Assembly (NCBI GenBank): GCA_963978545.1
Contig: OZ021722.1
Span: 15,442,801 to 15,506,800, forward strand
DNA length: 64,000 nucleotides
Direction of reading: 5' to 3'
From: Linyphia triangularis
Taxonomy: Eukaryota; Arthropoda; Arachnida; Araneae; Linyphiidae
The position numbers were made by a program, and so were the translations under genes. The notes under the pieces are model-generated. The model was not told the DNA's origin. It searched no databases and saw nothing but the letters and a program-made list of their open reading frames with translations. Below are positions 50,811 through 63,349 of this stretch, piece by piece. Position 1 is the first letter of the stretch, and every line of letters begins with the position of its first letter.

Positions 50811-53800
50811 GCAATTTTCTCGAAAATACAATTCCTTATTGAAATCACATGGCGGACTATTCAATGAATAATTGTTCAAAAATTAAAATTTTCAAAATTT
50901 TTTCCCGTTTGTGATATTGAAACTTATATATAGGAGAATATCCAATTTCAATTTTATAACACTCACTAAATAAGAACCGGGTCTATAGTTGGTTCAAAAT
51001 GTGCAATTTTCTCAAAAATAAAATTTCACAATTGAAAACAAATGCCGGACTGTTCAATGAATTATTGTTCAAAAAGTAAAATTTTCAAAATTTGTTCCGG
51101 TGTGTGATATTGAAGCTTATATATAGGAGAATCTCCAATTCCAATTTTATAACACTCACTAAATAAGAAGTGGGTCTATAGTTGGTTCAAAATGTGCAAA
51201 TTTCTCAAAAATAAAATTTCCCCATTGAAAACACATGGCGGACTGTTCAATGAATTATTGTTAAAAAAGTAAAATTTTCAAAATTTTTTCCGGTTTGTGA
51301 TATCGAAGCTCATATATAGGAGAATCTCGAATTTGAATTTTATAACACTCACTAAATAAGAAGTGAGTCTAAAGTTGTTCCAAAAAGTGCAATTTTCTAA
51401 AAAATAAAATTTCCCCATTGAAAACACATGGCGGACTGTTCAATGAATTATTGTTCAAAAAATAAAGTTTTCAAAATTTTTTCCGGTTTGTGATATTGAA
51501 GCTCATATAGAGGAGAATCTCGAATTTGAATTTTATAACACTCACTAAATAAGAAGGGGGTCTAAAATTGTTCCAAAAAGTGCAATTTTCTCAAAAATAA
51601 GATTTCGCCATTGGAAACACATGACGGACTATTCAATGAATAATTTTTCAAAAAGTAAAATTTTCCAAATTTGTTCCGGTGTGTGATATTGAAGCTTATA
51701 TATAGGAGAATCTCCAATTCCAATTTTATAACACTCACTGAATAAGAAGCGGGTCTATAGTTGGTTCAAAATGTGCAATTTTCTCAAAAATAAAATTTCA
51801 CAATTGAAAACACATGGCGGACTGTTCAATGAATTATTGTTCAAAAAGTAAAATTTTCAAAATTTGTTCCGGTGTGTGATATTGAAGCTTATATATAGGA
51901 GAATCTCCAATTCCAATTTTATAACACTCACTAAATAAGAAGTGGGTCTATAGTTGGTTCAAAATGTGCAAATTTCTCAAAAATAAAATTTCCCCATTGA
52001 AAACGCATGGCGGACTGTTCAATGAATTATTGTTCAAAAAGTAAAATTTTCAAAATTTTTTCCGGTTTGTGATATCGAAGCTCATATATAGGAGAATCTC
52101 GAATTTGAATTTTATAACACTCACTAAATAAGAAGTGGGTCTAAAGTTGTTCCAAAAAGTGCAATTTTCTCAAAAATAAGATTTCGCCATTGGAAACACA
52201 TGACGGACTATTCAATGAATAATTTTTCAAAAAGTAAAATTTTCAAAATTTGTTCCGGTGTGTGATATTGAAGCTTATATATAGGAGAATCTCCAATTCC
52301 AATTTTATAACACTCACTAAATAAGAAGCGGGTCTATAGTTGGTTCAAAATGTGCAATTTTCTCAAAAATAAAATTTCACAATTGAAAACACATGGCGGA
52401 CTGTTCAATGAATTATTGTTCAAAAAGTAAAATTTTCAAAATTTGTTCCGATGTGTGATATTGAAGCTTATATATAGGAGAATCTCCAATTCCAATTTTA
52501 TAACACTCACTAAATAAGAAGTGGGTCTATACTTGGTTCAAAATGTGCAAATTTCTCAAAAATAAAATTTCCCCATTGAAAACACATGGCGGACTGTTCA
52601 ATGAATTATTTTTCAAAAAGTAAAATTTTCAAAATTTTTTCCGGTTTGTGATATTAAAGCTCATATATAAGAGAATCTCGAATTTGAATTTTATAACACT
52701 CACTAAATAAGAAGTGGGTCTAAAGATGTTCCAAAAAGTGCAATTTTCTCAAAAATAAGATTTCGAAATTGGAAACACATGACGGACTATTCAATGAATA
52801 ATTTTTCAAAAAGTAAAATTTTCAAAATTTGTTCCGGTGTGTGATATTGAAGCTTATATATAGGAGAATCTCCAATTCCAATTTTATAACACTCACTAAA
52901 TAAGAAGCGGGTCTATAGTTGGTTCAAAATGTGCAATTTTCTCAAAAGTAAAATTCCCCACATTGAATTTTTTCCCCCAAAAAGCAATTTTCACGAAAAT
53001 ACAATTCCCCCATTGAAAACACATGGCGAAATATTCAATGAATTATTGATCAAAAAGTAAAATTTTCCAAAATTTTTCCCTTTTTTTATATTGAAGCTCA
53101 TATATAGGAGAATCTCCAATTCAAATTTTATAACACTCACTAAATAAGAAGTGTGTCTAAAGTTGGTCCAAAAAGCAATTTTCACGAAAATAAAATTCCC
53201 TCATTGAAAACACATGGCGGACTATTCAATGAATTATTGTTCAAAAAGTAAAATTTTCAAAATTTTTTCCCGTTTTTGATATTGAAGCTTATATATAGGA
53301 GAATCTCTAATTCCAATTTTATAACACTCACTAAATAAGAAGTGGGTTTAAAGTTGGTCCAAAAAATGCAATTTTCTCAAAAGTAAAACTCCCCAATTGA
53401 AAACACATGGCGGACTTTTCAATGAATTATTGTTCAAAAAGTAAAATTTTCAAAATTGTTCCCATTTTTTATATTGAAGCTCATACATAAGAAAATCTCC
53501 AATTCGAATTTTATAACACTCACTAAATAAGAAGTGGGTCTAAATATAGTCCAAAAAGCAATTTTCTCGAAAATACAATTCCCTCATTGAAAACACATGG
53601 CGGACTATTCAATAAATTATTGTTCAAAAAGTAAAATTTTCAAAATTTTTTCCCGTTTGTGATATTGAATCTTATATATAGGAGAGTCTCTAATTCCAAT
53701 TTTATAACACTCACTAAATCAGAAGTGGGTCTAAAGTTTGTCCAAAAAGTGCAATTTTCTCAAAAATAAAATTCCCCCATTGAAAACACATGGCGGACTG

Positions 53801-54135
53801 TTCAATGAATTATTGTTCAAAAAGTAAAATTTTCAAAATTTGTTCCGGTTGGTGATATTGAAGCTTATATATAGGAGAATCTCCAATTCCAATTTTATAA
53901 CACTCACTAAATAAGAAGTGGGTCTATACTTGGTTCAAAATGTGCAAATTTCTCAAAAATAAAATTTCCCCATTGAAAACACATGGCGGACTGTTCAATG
54001 AATTATTTTTCAAAAAGTAAAATTTTCAAAATTTTTTCCTGTTTGTGATATTGAAGCTCATATATAGGAGAATCTCATATTCGAATTTTATAACACTCAC
54101 TAAATAAGAAGTGGGTCTAAAGTTGGTCCTAAAAA
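50811..54135 (-). repeat. Block Y, copy 4 (full length)
   Basis: 3325 bp. Shares AATAAAGTTTTC near 51464 with the deleted Y copy 3 (near 36666). Includes the out-of-register join near 52970 and four divergent monomers to about 53840. Confidence 0.9.
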
Positions 54136-54833
54136 TTGAACTTTCAAAATTTTCGTGTAAAATTTTTCCCATGTTAACAGTATGGAAAATTTCACACTTC
54201 TAAATTTTCAAAATTTTACAATCATTTTGCAACTAGGTAACAGAAATTGTCATCCGAATCGATTTCCACATTCAAGTGGTTATTAAAATGAAATTTTACT
54301 TCTCAAAAGTCGGTTATTGCCAAAAAAATCTTTATATCCCTTTGAATATACATTAAACTTACCAATCCTTAGGCAATTTTCCAATTCTCAATTTTCGAAT
54401 TTTAACCTTAATTTGTAGCCTAGGATAATAAAAGTCATCTTTCGATTTCTTTCTGATCATCAATTTGCTCATGAAATATTATTTTAGTACACAATATCGA
54501 AGCAATGCTACGTAAAATAAAGTCTCAAAACAGTTTCTGAGCGCTTTCGTTTCAAAATTTCAACTTCTCATAGAGCAATTCAAAAATAGTTTTTTTTGCC
54601 AAAATTTTGAAATTTGTTTGATTTTTAATGTGTTTTTGAATAAAAAAACACGATTTGGAACCATTTGTTAAAAATGAAATTTTCCATTCAAATACACTCA
54701 AAACTGAAATATTTCAAGATTTTCGAAAAATTGAATTTTTTATTTTTAGAATACTTTTTTTTAATTAAAATTTGTTACAAGAATAACTATAAAACATATA
54801 TCCAACTGCAATTCGCAATTTGAAAGCATTTGA
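54136..54833 (-). repeat. Long-unit insert R15, subtype B
   Basis: 698 bp with all subtype B marks. Confidence 0.92.
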
Positions 54834-56568
54834 GCAATTTTATCGAAAATACAATTCTACATTGAAATTACATGGCGGACTATTCAATGAATAATTGTTC
54901 AAAAAGTAAAATTTTCAAAATTTGTTCCGTTTGGTGATATTGAAGCTTATATATAGGAGAATCTCCAATTCCAATTTTATAACACTCACTAAATAAGAAG
55001 TGGGTCTATAGTTGGTTCAAAATGTGCAATTTTCTCAAAAATAAGATTTCGCCATTGGAAACACATGACGGACTGTTCAATGAATTATTGTTCAAAAAGT
55101 AAAATTTTCAAAATTTTTTCCGGTTTGTGATATTAAAGCTTATATATAGGAGAATCTCCAATTCCAATTTTATAACACTCACTAAATAAAAAGTGGGTCT
55201 ATAGTTGGTTCAAAATGTGCAAATTTCTCAAAAATAAAATTTCCCCATTGAAAACACATGGCGGACTGTTCAATGAATTATTGTTCAAAAAGTAAAATTT
55301 TCAAAATTTTTTCCGGTTTGTGATATCGAAGCTCATATATAGGAGAATCTCGAATTTGAATTTTATAACACTCACTAAATAAGAAGTGGGTCTAAAGTTG
55401 TTCCAAAAAGTGCGATTTTCTCAAAAATAAGATTTCGCCATTGAAAACACATGACGGACTATTCAATGAATAATTTTTCAAAAAGTAAAATTTTCAAAAT
55501 TTGTTCCGGTGTGTGATATTGAAGCTTATATATAGGAGAATCTCCAATTCCAATTTTATAACACTCACTAAATAAGAAGCGGGTCTATAGTTGGTTCAAA
55601 ATGTGCAATTTTCTCAAAAATAAAATTTCACAATTGAAAACACATGGCGGACTGTTCAATGAATTATTGTTCAAAAAGTAAAATTTTCAAAATTTGTTCC
55701 GGTTTGTGATATTGAAGCTTATATATAGGAGAATCTCCAATTCCAATTTTATAACACTCACTAAATAAGAAGTGGGTCTATAGTTGGTTCAAAATGTGCA
55801 AATTTCTCAAAAATAAGATTTCGCCATTGGAAACACATGACGGACTATTCAATGAATAATTTTTCAAAAAGTAAAATATTCAAAATTTGTTCCGGTGTGT
55901 GATATTGAAGCTTATATATAGGAGAATCTCCAATTTCAATTTTATAACACTCACTAAATAAGAAGTGGGTCTAAAGTTGTTCCAAAAAGTGCAATTTTCT
56001 AAAAAATAGAATTTCCCTATTGAAAACACATGGCGGACTGTTCAATGAATTATTGTTCAAAAAGTAAAATTTTCAAAAATTTTTCCGGTTTGTGAAATTG
56101 AAGCTCATATATAGGAGAATCTCAAATTTGAATTTTATAACACTCACTAAATAAGATGTGGGTCTATAGTTGGTTCAAAATGTGCAATTTTCTCAAAAAT
56201 AAGATTTCGCCATTGGAAACACATGACGGACTATTCAATGAATAATTTTTCAAAAAGTAAAATTTTCAAAATTTGTTCCGGTGTGTGATATTGAAGCTTA
56301 TATATAGGAGAATCTCCAATTTCAATTTTATAACACTCACTAAATAAGAAGTGGGTCTAAAGTTATTCCAAAAAGTGCAATTTTCTAAAAAATAAAATTT
56401 CCCCATTGAAAACACATGGCGGACTGTTCAATGAATTATTGTTCAAAAAGTAAAATTTTCAAAAAATTTTCCGGTTTGTGATATTGAAGCTCATATATAG
56501 GAGAATCTCCTATTCGAATTTTATAACACTAACTAAATAAGAAGTGGGTCTAAAGTTGGTCCTAAAAA
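54834..56568 (-). repeat. Block X, copy 9
   Basis: 1735 bp. Carries TCTCAAATTTG near 56120, as in X copy 4. Confidence 0.9.
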
Positions 56569-57266
56569 TTGAACTTTCAAAATTTTCGTTTAAAATTTTT
56601 CCCATGTTAACAGTATGGAAAATTTCACACTTCTAAATTTTCAAAATTTTACAATCATTTTGCAACTAGTGTAACAGAAATTGTCATCCGAATCGATTTC
56701 CACATTCAAGTGGTAATTAAAATGAAATTTTACTTCTCAAAATTCGGTTATTGCCAAAAAATCTTTATATCCCTTTGAATATACATTAAACTTACCAATC
56801 CTTAGGCAATTTTCCAATTCTCAATTTTCGAATTTTAACCTTAATTGGTAGCCTAGGATAATAAAAGTCATCTTTCGATTTCTTTCTGATCATCAATTTG
56901 CTCATGAAATATTATTTTAGTACACAATATCGAAGCAATGCTACGTAAAATAAAGCCTCAAAACAGTTTCTGAGCGCTTTCGTTTCAAAATTTCAACTTC
57001 TCGTAGAGCTATGCAAAAATAGTTTTTTTTGCCAAAATTTTGAAATTTGTTTGATTTTTAATGTGTTTTTGAATAAAAAAACACAATTTGGAACCATTTG
57101 TTAAAAATGAAATTTTCCATTCAAATACACTCAAAACTGAAATATTTCAAGATTTTCGAAAAATTGAATTTTTTATTTTTAGAATACTTTTTTTTAATTA
57201 AAATTTGGTACAAGAATAACTATAAAACATATATCCAACTGCAATTCGCAATTTGAAAGCATTTGA
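56569..57266 (-). repeat. Long-unit insert R16, subtype C
   Basis: 698 bp. Subtype C to both ends (TTTGGTACAAG, TTTTCTCG). Private change AACTAGTGTAACAG near 56668. Confidence 0.92.
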
Positions 57267-59001
57267 GCAATTTTCTCGAAAATACAATTCTACATTGAAA
57301 TTACATGGCGGACTATTCAATGAATAATTGTTCAAAAATTAAAATTTTCAAAATTTGTTCCGTTTGGTGATATTGAAGCTTATATATAGGAGAATCTCCA
57401 ATTCCAATTTTATAACACTCACTAAATAAGAAGCGGGTCTATAGTTGGTTCAAAATGTGCAATTTTCTCAAAAATAAAATTTCACAATTGAAAACACATG
57501 GCGGACTGTTCAATGAATTATTGTTCAAAAAGTAAAATTTTCAAAATTTGTTCCGATGTGTGATATTGAAGCTTATATATAGGAGAATCTCCAATTCCAA
57601 TTTTATAACACTCACTAAATAAGAAGTGGGTCTATACTTGGTTCAAAATGTGCAAATTTCTCAAAAATAAAATTTCCCCATTGAAAACATATGGCGGACT
57701 GTTCAATGAATTATTGTTCAAAAAGTAAAATTTTAAAAAAAATTTCCGGTTTGTGATATTGAAGCTCATACATAGGAGCATCTCGAATTTGAATTTTACA
57801 ACCCTCACTAAATAAGAAGTGGGTCTAAAGTTGTTCCAAAAAGTGCAATTTTCTAAAAAATAAAATTTCCCCATTGAAAACACATGGCGGACTGTTCAAT
57901 GAATTATTGTTCAAAAAGTAAAATTTTCAAAATTTTTTCCGGTTTGTGATATCGAAGCTTATATATAGGAGAATCTCCAATTCCAATTTTATAACACTCA
58001 CTGAAAAAGAAGCGGGTCTATAGTTGGTTCAAAATGTGCAATTTTCTCAAAAATAAAATTTCACAATTGAAAACACATGGCGGACTGTTCAATGAATTAT
58101 TGTTCAAAAAGTAAAATTTTCAAAATTTTTTCCGGTTTGTGATATTGAAGCTTATATATAGGAGAATCTCCAATTCCAATTTTATAACACTCACTAAATA
58201 AGATGTGGGTCTATAGTTGGTTCAAAATGTGCAAATTTCTCAAAAATAAAATTTCCCCATTGAAAACACATGGCGGACTGTTCAATGAATTATTGTTCAA
58301 AAAGTAAAATTTTCAAAATTTTTTCCGGTTTGTGATATCGAAGCTCCTATATAGGAGAATCTCGAATTTGAATTTTATAACACCTACTAAATAAGAAGTG
58401 GGTCTAAAGTTGTTCCAAAAAGTGCAATTTTCTCAAAAATAAGATTTCGCCATTTTAAACACATGACGGACTATTCAATGAATAATTGTTCAAAAATAAA
58501 AATTTTCAAAATTTTTTCCCGTTTGTGATATTGTAACTTATATATAGGAGAATATCCAATTTCAATTTTATAACACTCACTAAATAAGAAGCGGGTCTAT
58601 AGTTGGTTCAAAATGTGCAATTTTCTCAAAAATAAAATTTCACAATTGAAAACAAATGCCGGACTGTTCAATGAATTATTGTTCAAAAAGTAAAATTTTC
58701 AAAATTTGTTCCGGTGTGTGATATTGAAGCTTATATATAGGAGAATCTCCAATTCCAATTTTATAACACTCACTAAATAAGAAGTGGGTCTATAGTTGGT
58801 CCAAAATGTGCAAATTTCTCAAAAATAAAATTTCCCCATTGAAAACACATGGCGGACTTTTCAATGAATTATTTTTCAAAAAGTAAAATTTTCAAAATTT
58901 TTTCCGGTTTGTGATATTGAAGCTCATATATAGGAGAATCTCATATTCGAATTTTATAACACTCACTAAATAAGAAGTGGGTCTAAAGTTGGTCCTAAAA
59001 A
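57267..59001 (-). repeat. Block Z, copy 3
   Basis: 1735 bp. The unusual Z monomer here reads GCTCATACATAGGAGC near 57765, different from copies 1 and 2. Several private changes (CACCTACT near 58382, GGACTTTTC near 58855). Confidence 0.9.
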
Positions 59002-59710
59002 TTGAACTTTCAAAATTTTCGTTTAAAATTTTTCCCATGTTAACAGTATGGAAAATTTCACACTTCTAAATTTTCAAAATTTTACAATCATTTTGCAACT
59101 AGGGTAACAGAAATTGTCATCCGAATCGATTTCCACATTCAAGTGGTAATTAAAATGAAATATTACTTCTCAAAATTCGGTATTGCCAAAAAATCTTTAT
59201 ATCCCTTTGAATATACATTAAACTTACCAATCCTTAGGCAATTTTCCAATTCTCAATTTTCGAATTTTAACCTTAATTGGTAGCCTGGGATAATAAAAGT
59301 CATCTTTCGATTTCTTTCTGATCATCAATTTGCTCATGAAATATTATTTTAGTACACAATATCGAAGCAATGCTACGTAAAATAAAGCCTCAAAACAGTT
59401 TCAGAGCGCTTTCGTTTCAAAATTTCAACTTCTCATAGAGCTATTCAAAAATAGTTTTTTTTGCCAAAATTTTGAAATTTGTTTGATTTTTAATGTGTTT
59501 TTGAATAAAAAAACACAATTTGGAACCATTTGTTAAAAATGAAATTTTCCATTCAAATACACTCAAAACTGAAATATTTCAAGATTTTCGAATTTTTGAA
59601 TTTTGAATTGAATTTTTTATGTTTAGAATACTTTTTTTTAATTAAAATTTGGTACAAGAATAACTATAAAACATATATTCAACTGCAATTCGCAATTTGA
59701 AAGCATTTGA
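59002..59710 (-). repeat. Long-unit insert R17, chimera of D and A
   Basis: About 709 bp. The start lacks the subtype A 8-bp deletion (TAAATTTTCAAAATTTTAC), but from GTGGTAATTAAAATGAAATATTAC onward it is subtype A, including the 12 extra bases. The switch lies between about 59077 and 59148. The absence of the deletion also breaks the 75-codon frame found in other A copies. Confidence 0.85.
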
Positions 59711-62651
59711 GCAATTTTCTCGAAATTACAATTCCTTATTGAAATCACATGGCGGACTATTCAATGAATAATTGTTCAAAAATTAAAATTTTCAAAATTT
59801 TTTCCCGTTTGTGATATTGAAACTTATATATAGGAGAATATCCAATTTCAATTTTATAACACTCACTAAATAAGAACCGGGTCTATAGTTGGTTCAAAAT
59901 GTGCAATTTTCTCAAAAATAAAATTTCACAATTGAAAACAAATGCCGGACTGTTCAATGAATTATTGTTCAAAAAGTAAAATTTTCAAAATATTTTCCGG
60001 TTTGTGATATCGAAGCTCATATATAGGAGAATCTCGAATTTGAATTTTATAACACTCACTAAATAAGAAGTGAGTCTAAAGTTGTTCCAAAAAGTGCAAT
60101 TTTCTAAAAAATAAAATTTCCCCATTGAAAACACATGGCGGACTGTTCAATGAATTATTGTTCAAAAAATAAAATTTTCAAAATTTTTTCCGGTTTGTGA
60201 TATTGAAGCTCATATAGAGGAGAATCTCGAATTTGAATTTTATAACACTCACTAAATAAGAAGGGGGTCTAAAATTGTTCCAAAAAGTGCAATTTTCTCA
60301 AAAATAAGATTTCGCCATTGGAAACACATGACGGACTATTCAATGAATAATTTTTCAAAAAGTAAAATTTTCCAAATTTGTTCCGGTGTGTGATATTGAA
60401 GCTTATATATAGGAGAATCTCCAATTCCAATTTTATAACACTCACTGAATAAGAAGCGGGTCTATAGTTGGTTCAAAATGTGCAATTTTCTCAAAAATAA
60501 AATTTCACAATTGAAAACACATGGCGGACTGTTCAATGAATTATTGTTCAAAAAGTAAAATTTTCAAAATTTGTTCCGGTGTGTGATATTGAAGCTTATA
60601 TATAGGAGAATCTCCAATTCCAATTTTATAACACTCACTAAATAAGATGTGGGTCTATAGTTGGTTCAAAATGTGCAAATTTCTCAAAAATAAAATTTCC
60701 CCATTGAAAACGCATGGCGGACTGTTCAATGAATTATTGTTCAAAAAGTAAAATTTTCAAAATTTTTTCCGGTTTGTGATATCGAAGCTCATATATAGGA
60801 GAATCTCGAATTTGAATTTTATAACACTCACTAAATAAGAAGTGGGTCTAAAGTTGTTCCAAAAAGTGCAATTTTCTCAAAAATAAGATTTCGCCATTGG
60901 AAACACATGACGGACTATTCAATGAATAATTTTTCAAAAAGTAAAATTTTCAAAATTTGTTCCGGTGTGTGATATTGAAGCTTATATATAGGAGAATCTC
61001 CAATTCCAATTTTATAACACTCACTAAATAAGAAGCGGGTCTATAGTTGGTTCAAAATGTGCAATTTTCTCAAAAATAAAATTTCACAATTGAAAACACA
61101 TGGCGGACTGTTCAATGAATTATTGTTCAAAAAGTAAAATTTTCAAAATTTGTTCCGATGTGTGATATTGAAGCTTATATATAGGAGAATCTCCAATTCC
61201 AATTTTATAACACTCACTAAATAAGAAGTGGGTCTATACTTGGTTCAAAATGTGCAAATTTCTCAAAAATAAAATTTCCCCATTGAAAACACATGGCGGA
61301 CTGTTCAATGAATTATTTTTCAAAAAGTAAAATTTTCAAAATTTTTTCCGGTTTGTGATATTAAAGCTCATATATAAGAGAATCTCGAATTTGAATTTTA
61401 TAACACTCACTAAATAAGAAGTGGGTCTAAAGATGTTCCAAAAAGTGCAATTTTCTCAAAAATAAGATTTCGAAATTGGAAACACATGACGGACTATTCA
61501 ATGAATAATTTTTCAAAAAGTAAAATTTTCAAAATTTGTTCCGGTGTGTGATATTGAAGCTTATATATAGGAGAATCTCCAATTCCAATTTTATAACACT
61601 CACTAAATAAGAAGCGGGTCTATAGTTGGTTCAAAATGTGCAATTTTCTCAAAAGTAAAATTCCCCACATTGAATTTTTTCCCCCAAAAAGCAATTTTCA
61701 CGAAAATACAATTCCCCCATTGAAAACACATGGCGAAATATTCAATGAATTATTGATCAAAAAGTAAAATTTTCAAAATTTTTTCCCGTTTTTGATATTG
61801 AAGCTTATATATAGGAGAATCTCTAATTCCAATTTTATAACACTCACTAAATAAGAAGTGGGTTTAAAGTTGGTCCAAAAAATGCAATTTTCTCAAAAGT
61901 AAAACTCCCCAATTGAAAACACATGGCGGACTTTTCAATGAATTATTGTTCAAAAAGTAAAATTTTCAAAATTGTTCCCATTTTTTATATTGAAGCTCAT
62001 ACATAAGAAAATCTCCAATTCGAATTTTATAACACTCACTAAATAAGAAGTGGGTCTAAATATAGTCCAAAAAGCAATTTTCTCGAAAATACAATTCCCT
62101 CATTGAAAACACATGGCGGACTATTCAATAAATTATTGTTCAAAAAGTAAAATTTTCAAAATTTTTTCCCGTTTGTGATATTGAATCTTATATATAGGAG
62201 AGTCTCTAATTCCAATTTTATAACACTCACTAAATCAGAAGTGGGTCTAAAGTTTGTCCAAAAAGTGCAATTTTCTCAAAAATAAAATTCCCCCATTGAA
62301 AACACATGGCGGACTGTTCAATGAATTATTGTTCAAAAAGTAAAATTTTCAAAATTTGTTCCGGTTGGTGATATTGAAGCTTATATATAGGAGAATCTCC
62401 AATTCCAATTTTATAACACTCACTAAATAAGAAGTGGGTCTATACTTGGTTCAAAATGTGCAAATTTCTCAAAAATAAAATTTCCCCATTGAAAACACAT
62501 GGCGGACTGTTCAATGAATTATTTTTCAAAAAGTAAAATTTTCAAAATTTTTTCCTGTTTGTGATATTGAAGCTCATATATAGGAGAATCTCATATTCGA
62601 ATTTTATAACACTCACTAAATAAGAAGTGGGTCTAAAGTTGGTCCTAAAAA
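59711..62651 (-). repeat. Block Y, copy 5, lacking two monomers
   Basis: 2941 bp, 384 bp short of full length. One canonical monomer is lost at a join at about 59975-59992 (CAAAATATTTTCCGG). One divergent monomer is lost at a join at about 61750-61770. The out-of-register 50-bp segment (near 61674) is retained. Confidence 0.88.
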
Positions 62652-63349
62652 TTGAACTTTCAAAATTTTCGTGTAAAATTTTTCCCATGTTAACAGTATG
62701 GAAAATTTCACACTTCTAAATTTTCAAAATTTTACAATCATTTTGCAACTAGGTAACAGAAATTGTCATCCGAATCGATTTCCACATTCAAGTGGTTATT
62801 AAAATGAAATTTTACTTCTCAAAAGTCGGTTATTGCCAAAAAAATCTTTATATCCCTTTGAATATACATTAAACTTACCAATCCTTAGGCAATTTTCCAA
62901 TTCTCAATTTTCGAATTTTAACCTTAATTTGTAGCCTAGGATAATAAAAGTCATCTTTCGATTTCTTTCTGATCATCAATTTGCTCATGAAATATTATTT
63001 TAGTACACAATATCGAAGCAATGCTACGTAAAATAAAGTCTCAAAACAGTTTCTGAGCGCTTTCGTTTCAAAATTTCAACTTCTCATAGAGCAATTCAAA
63101 AATAGTTTTTTTTGCCAAAATTTTGAAATTTGTTTGATTTTTAATGTGTTTTTGAATAAAAAAACACGATTTGGAACCATTTGTTAAAAATGAAATTTTC
63201 CATTCAAATACACTCAAAACTGAAATATTTCAAGATTTTCGAAAAATTGAATTTTTTATTTTTAGAATACTTTTTTTTAATTAAAATTTGTTACAAGAAT
63301 AACTATAAAACATATATCCAACTGCAATTCGCAATTTGAAAGCATTTGA
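62652..63349 (-). repeat. Long-unit insert R18, subtype B
   Basis: 698 bp with all subtype B marks. Confidence 0.92.
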
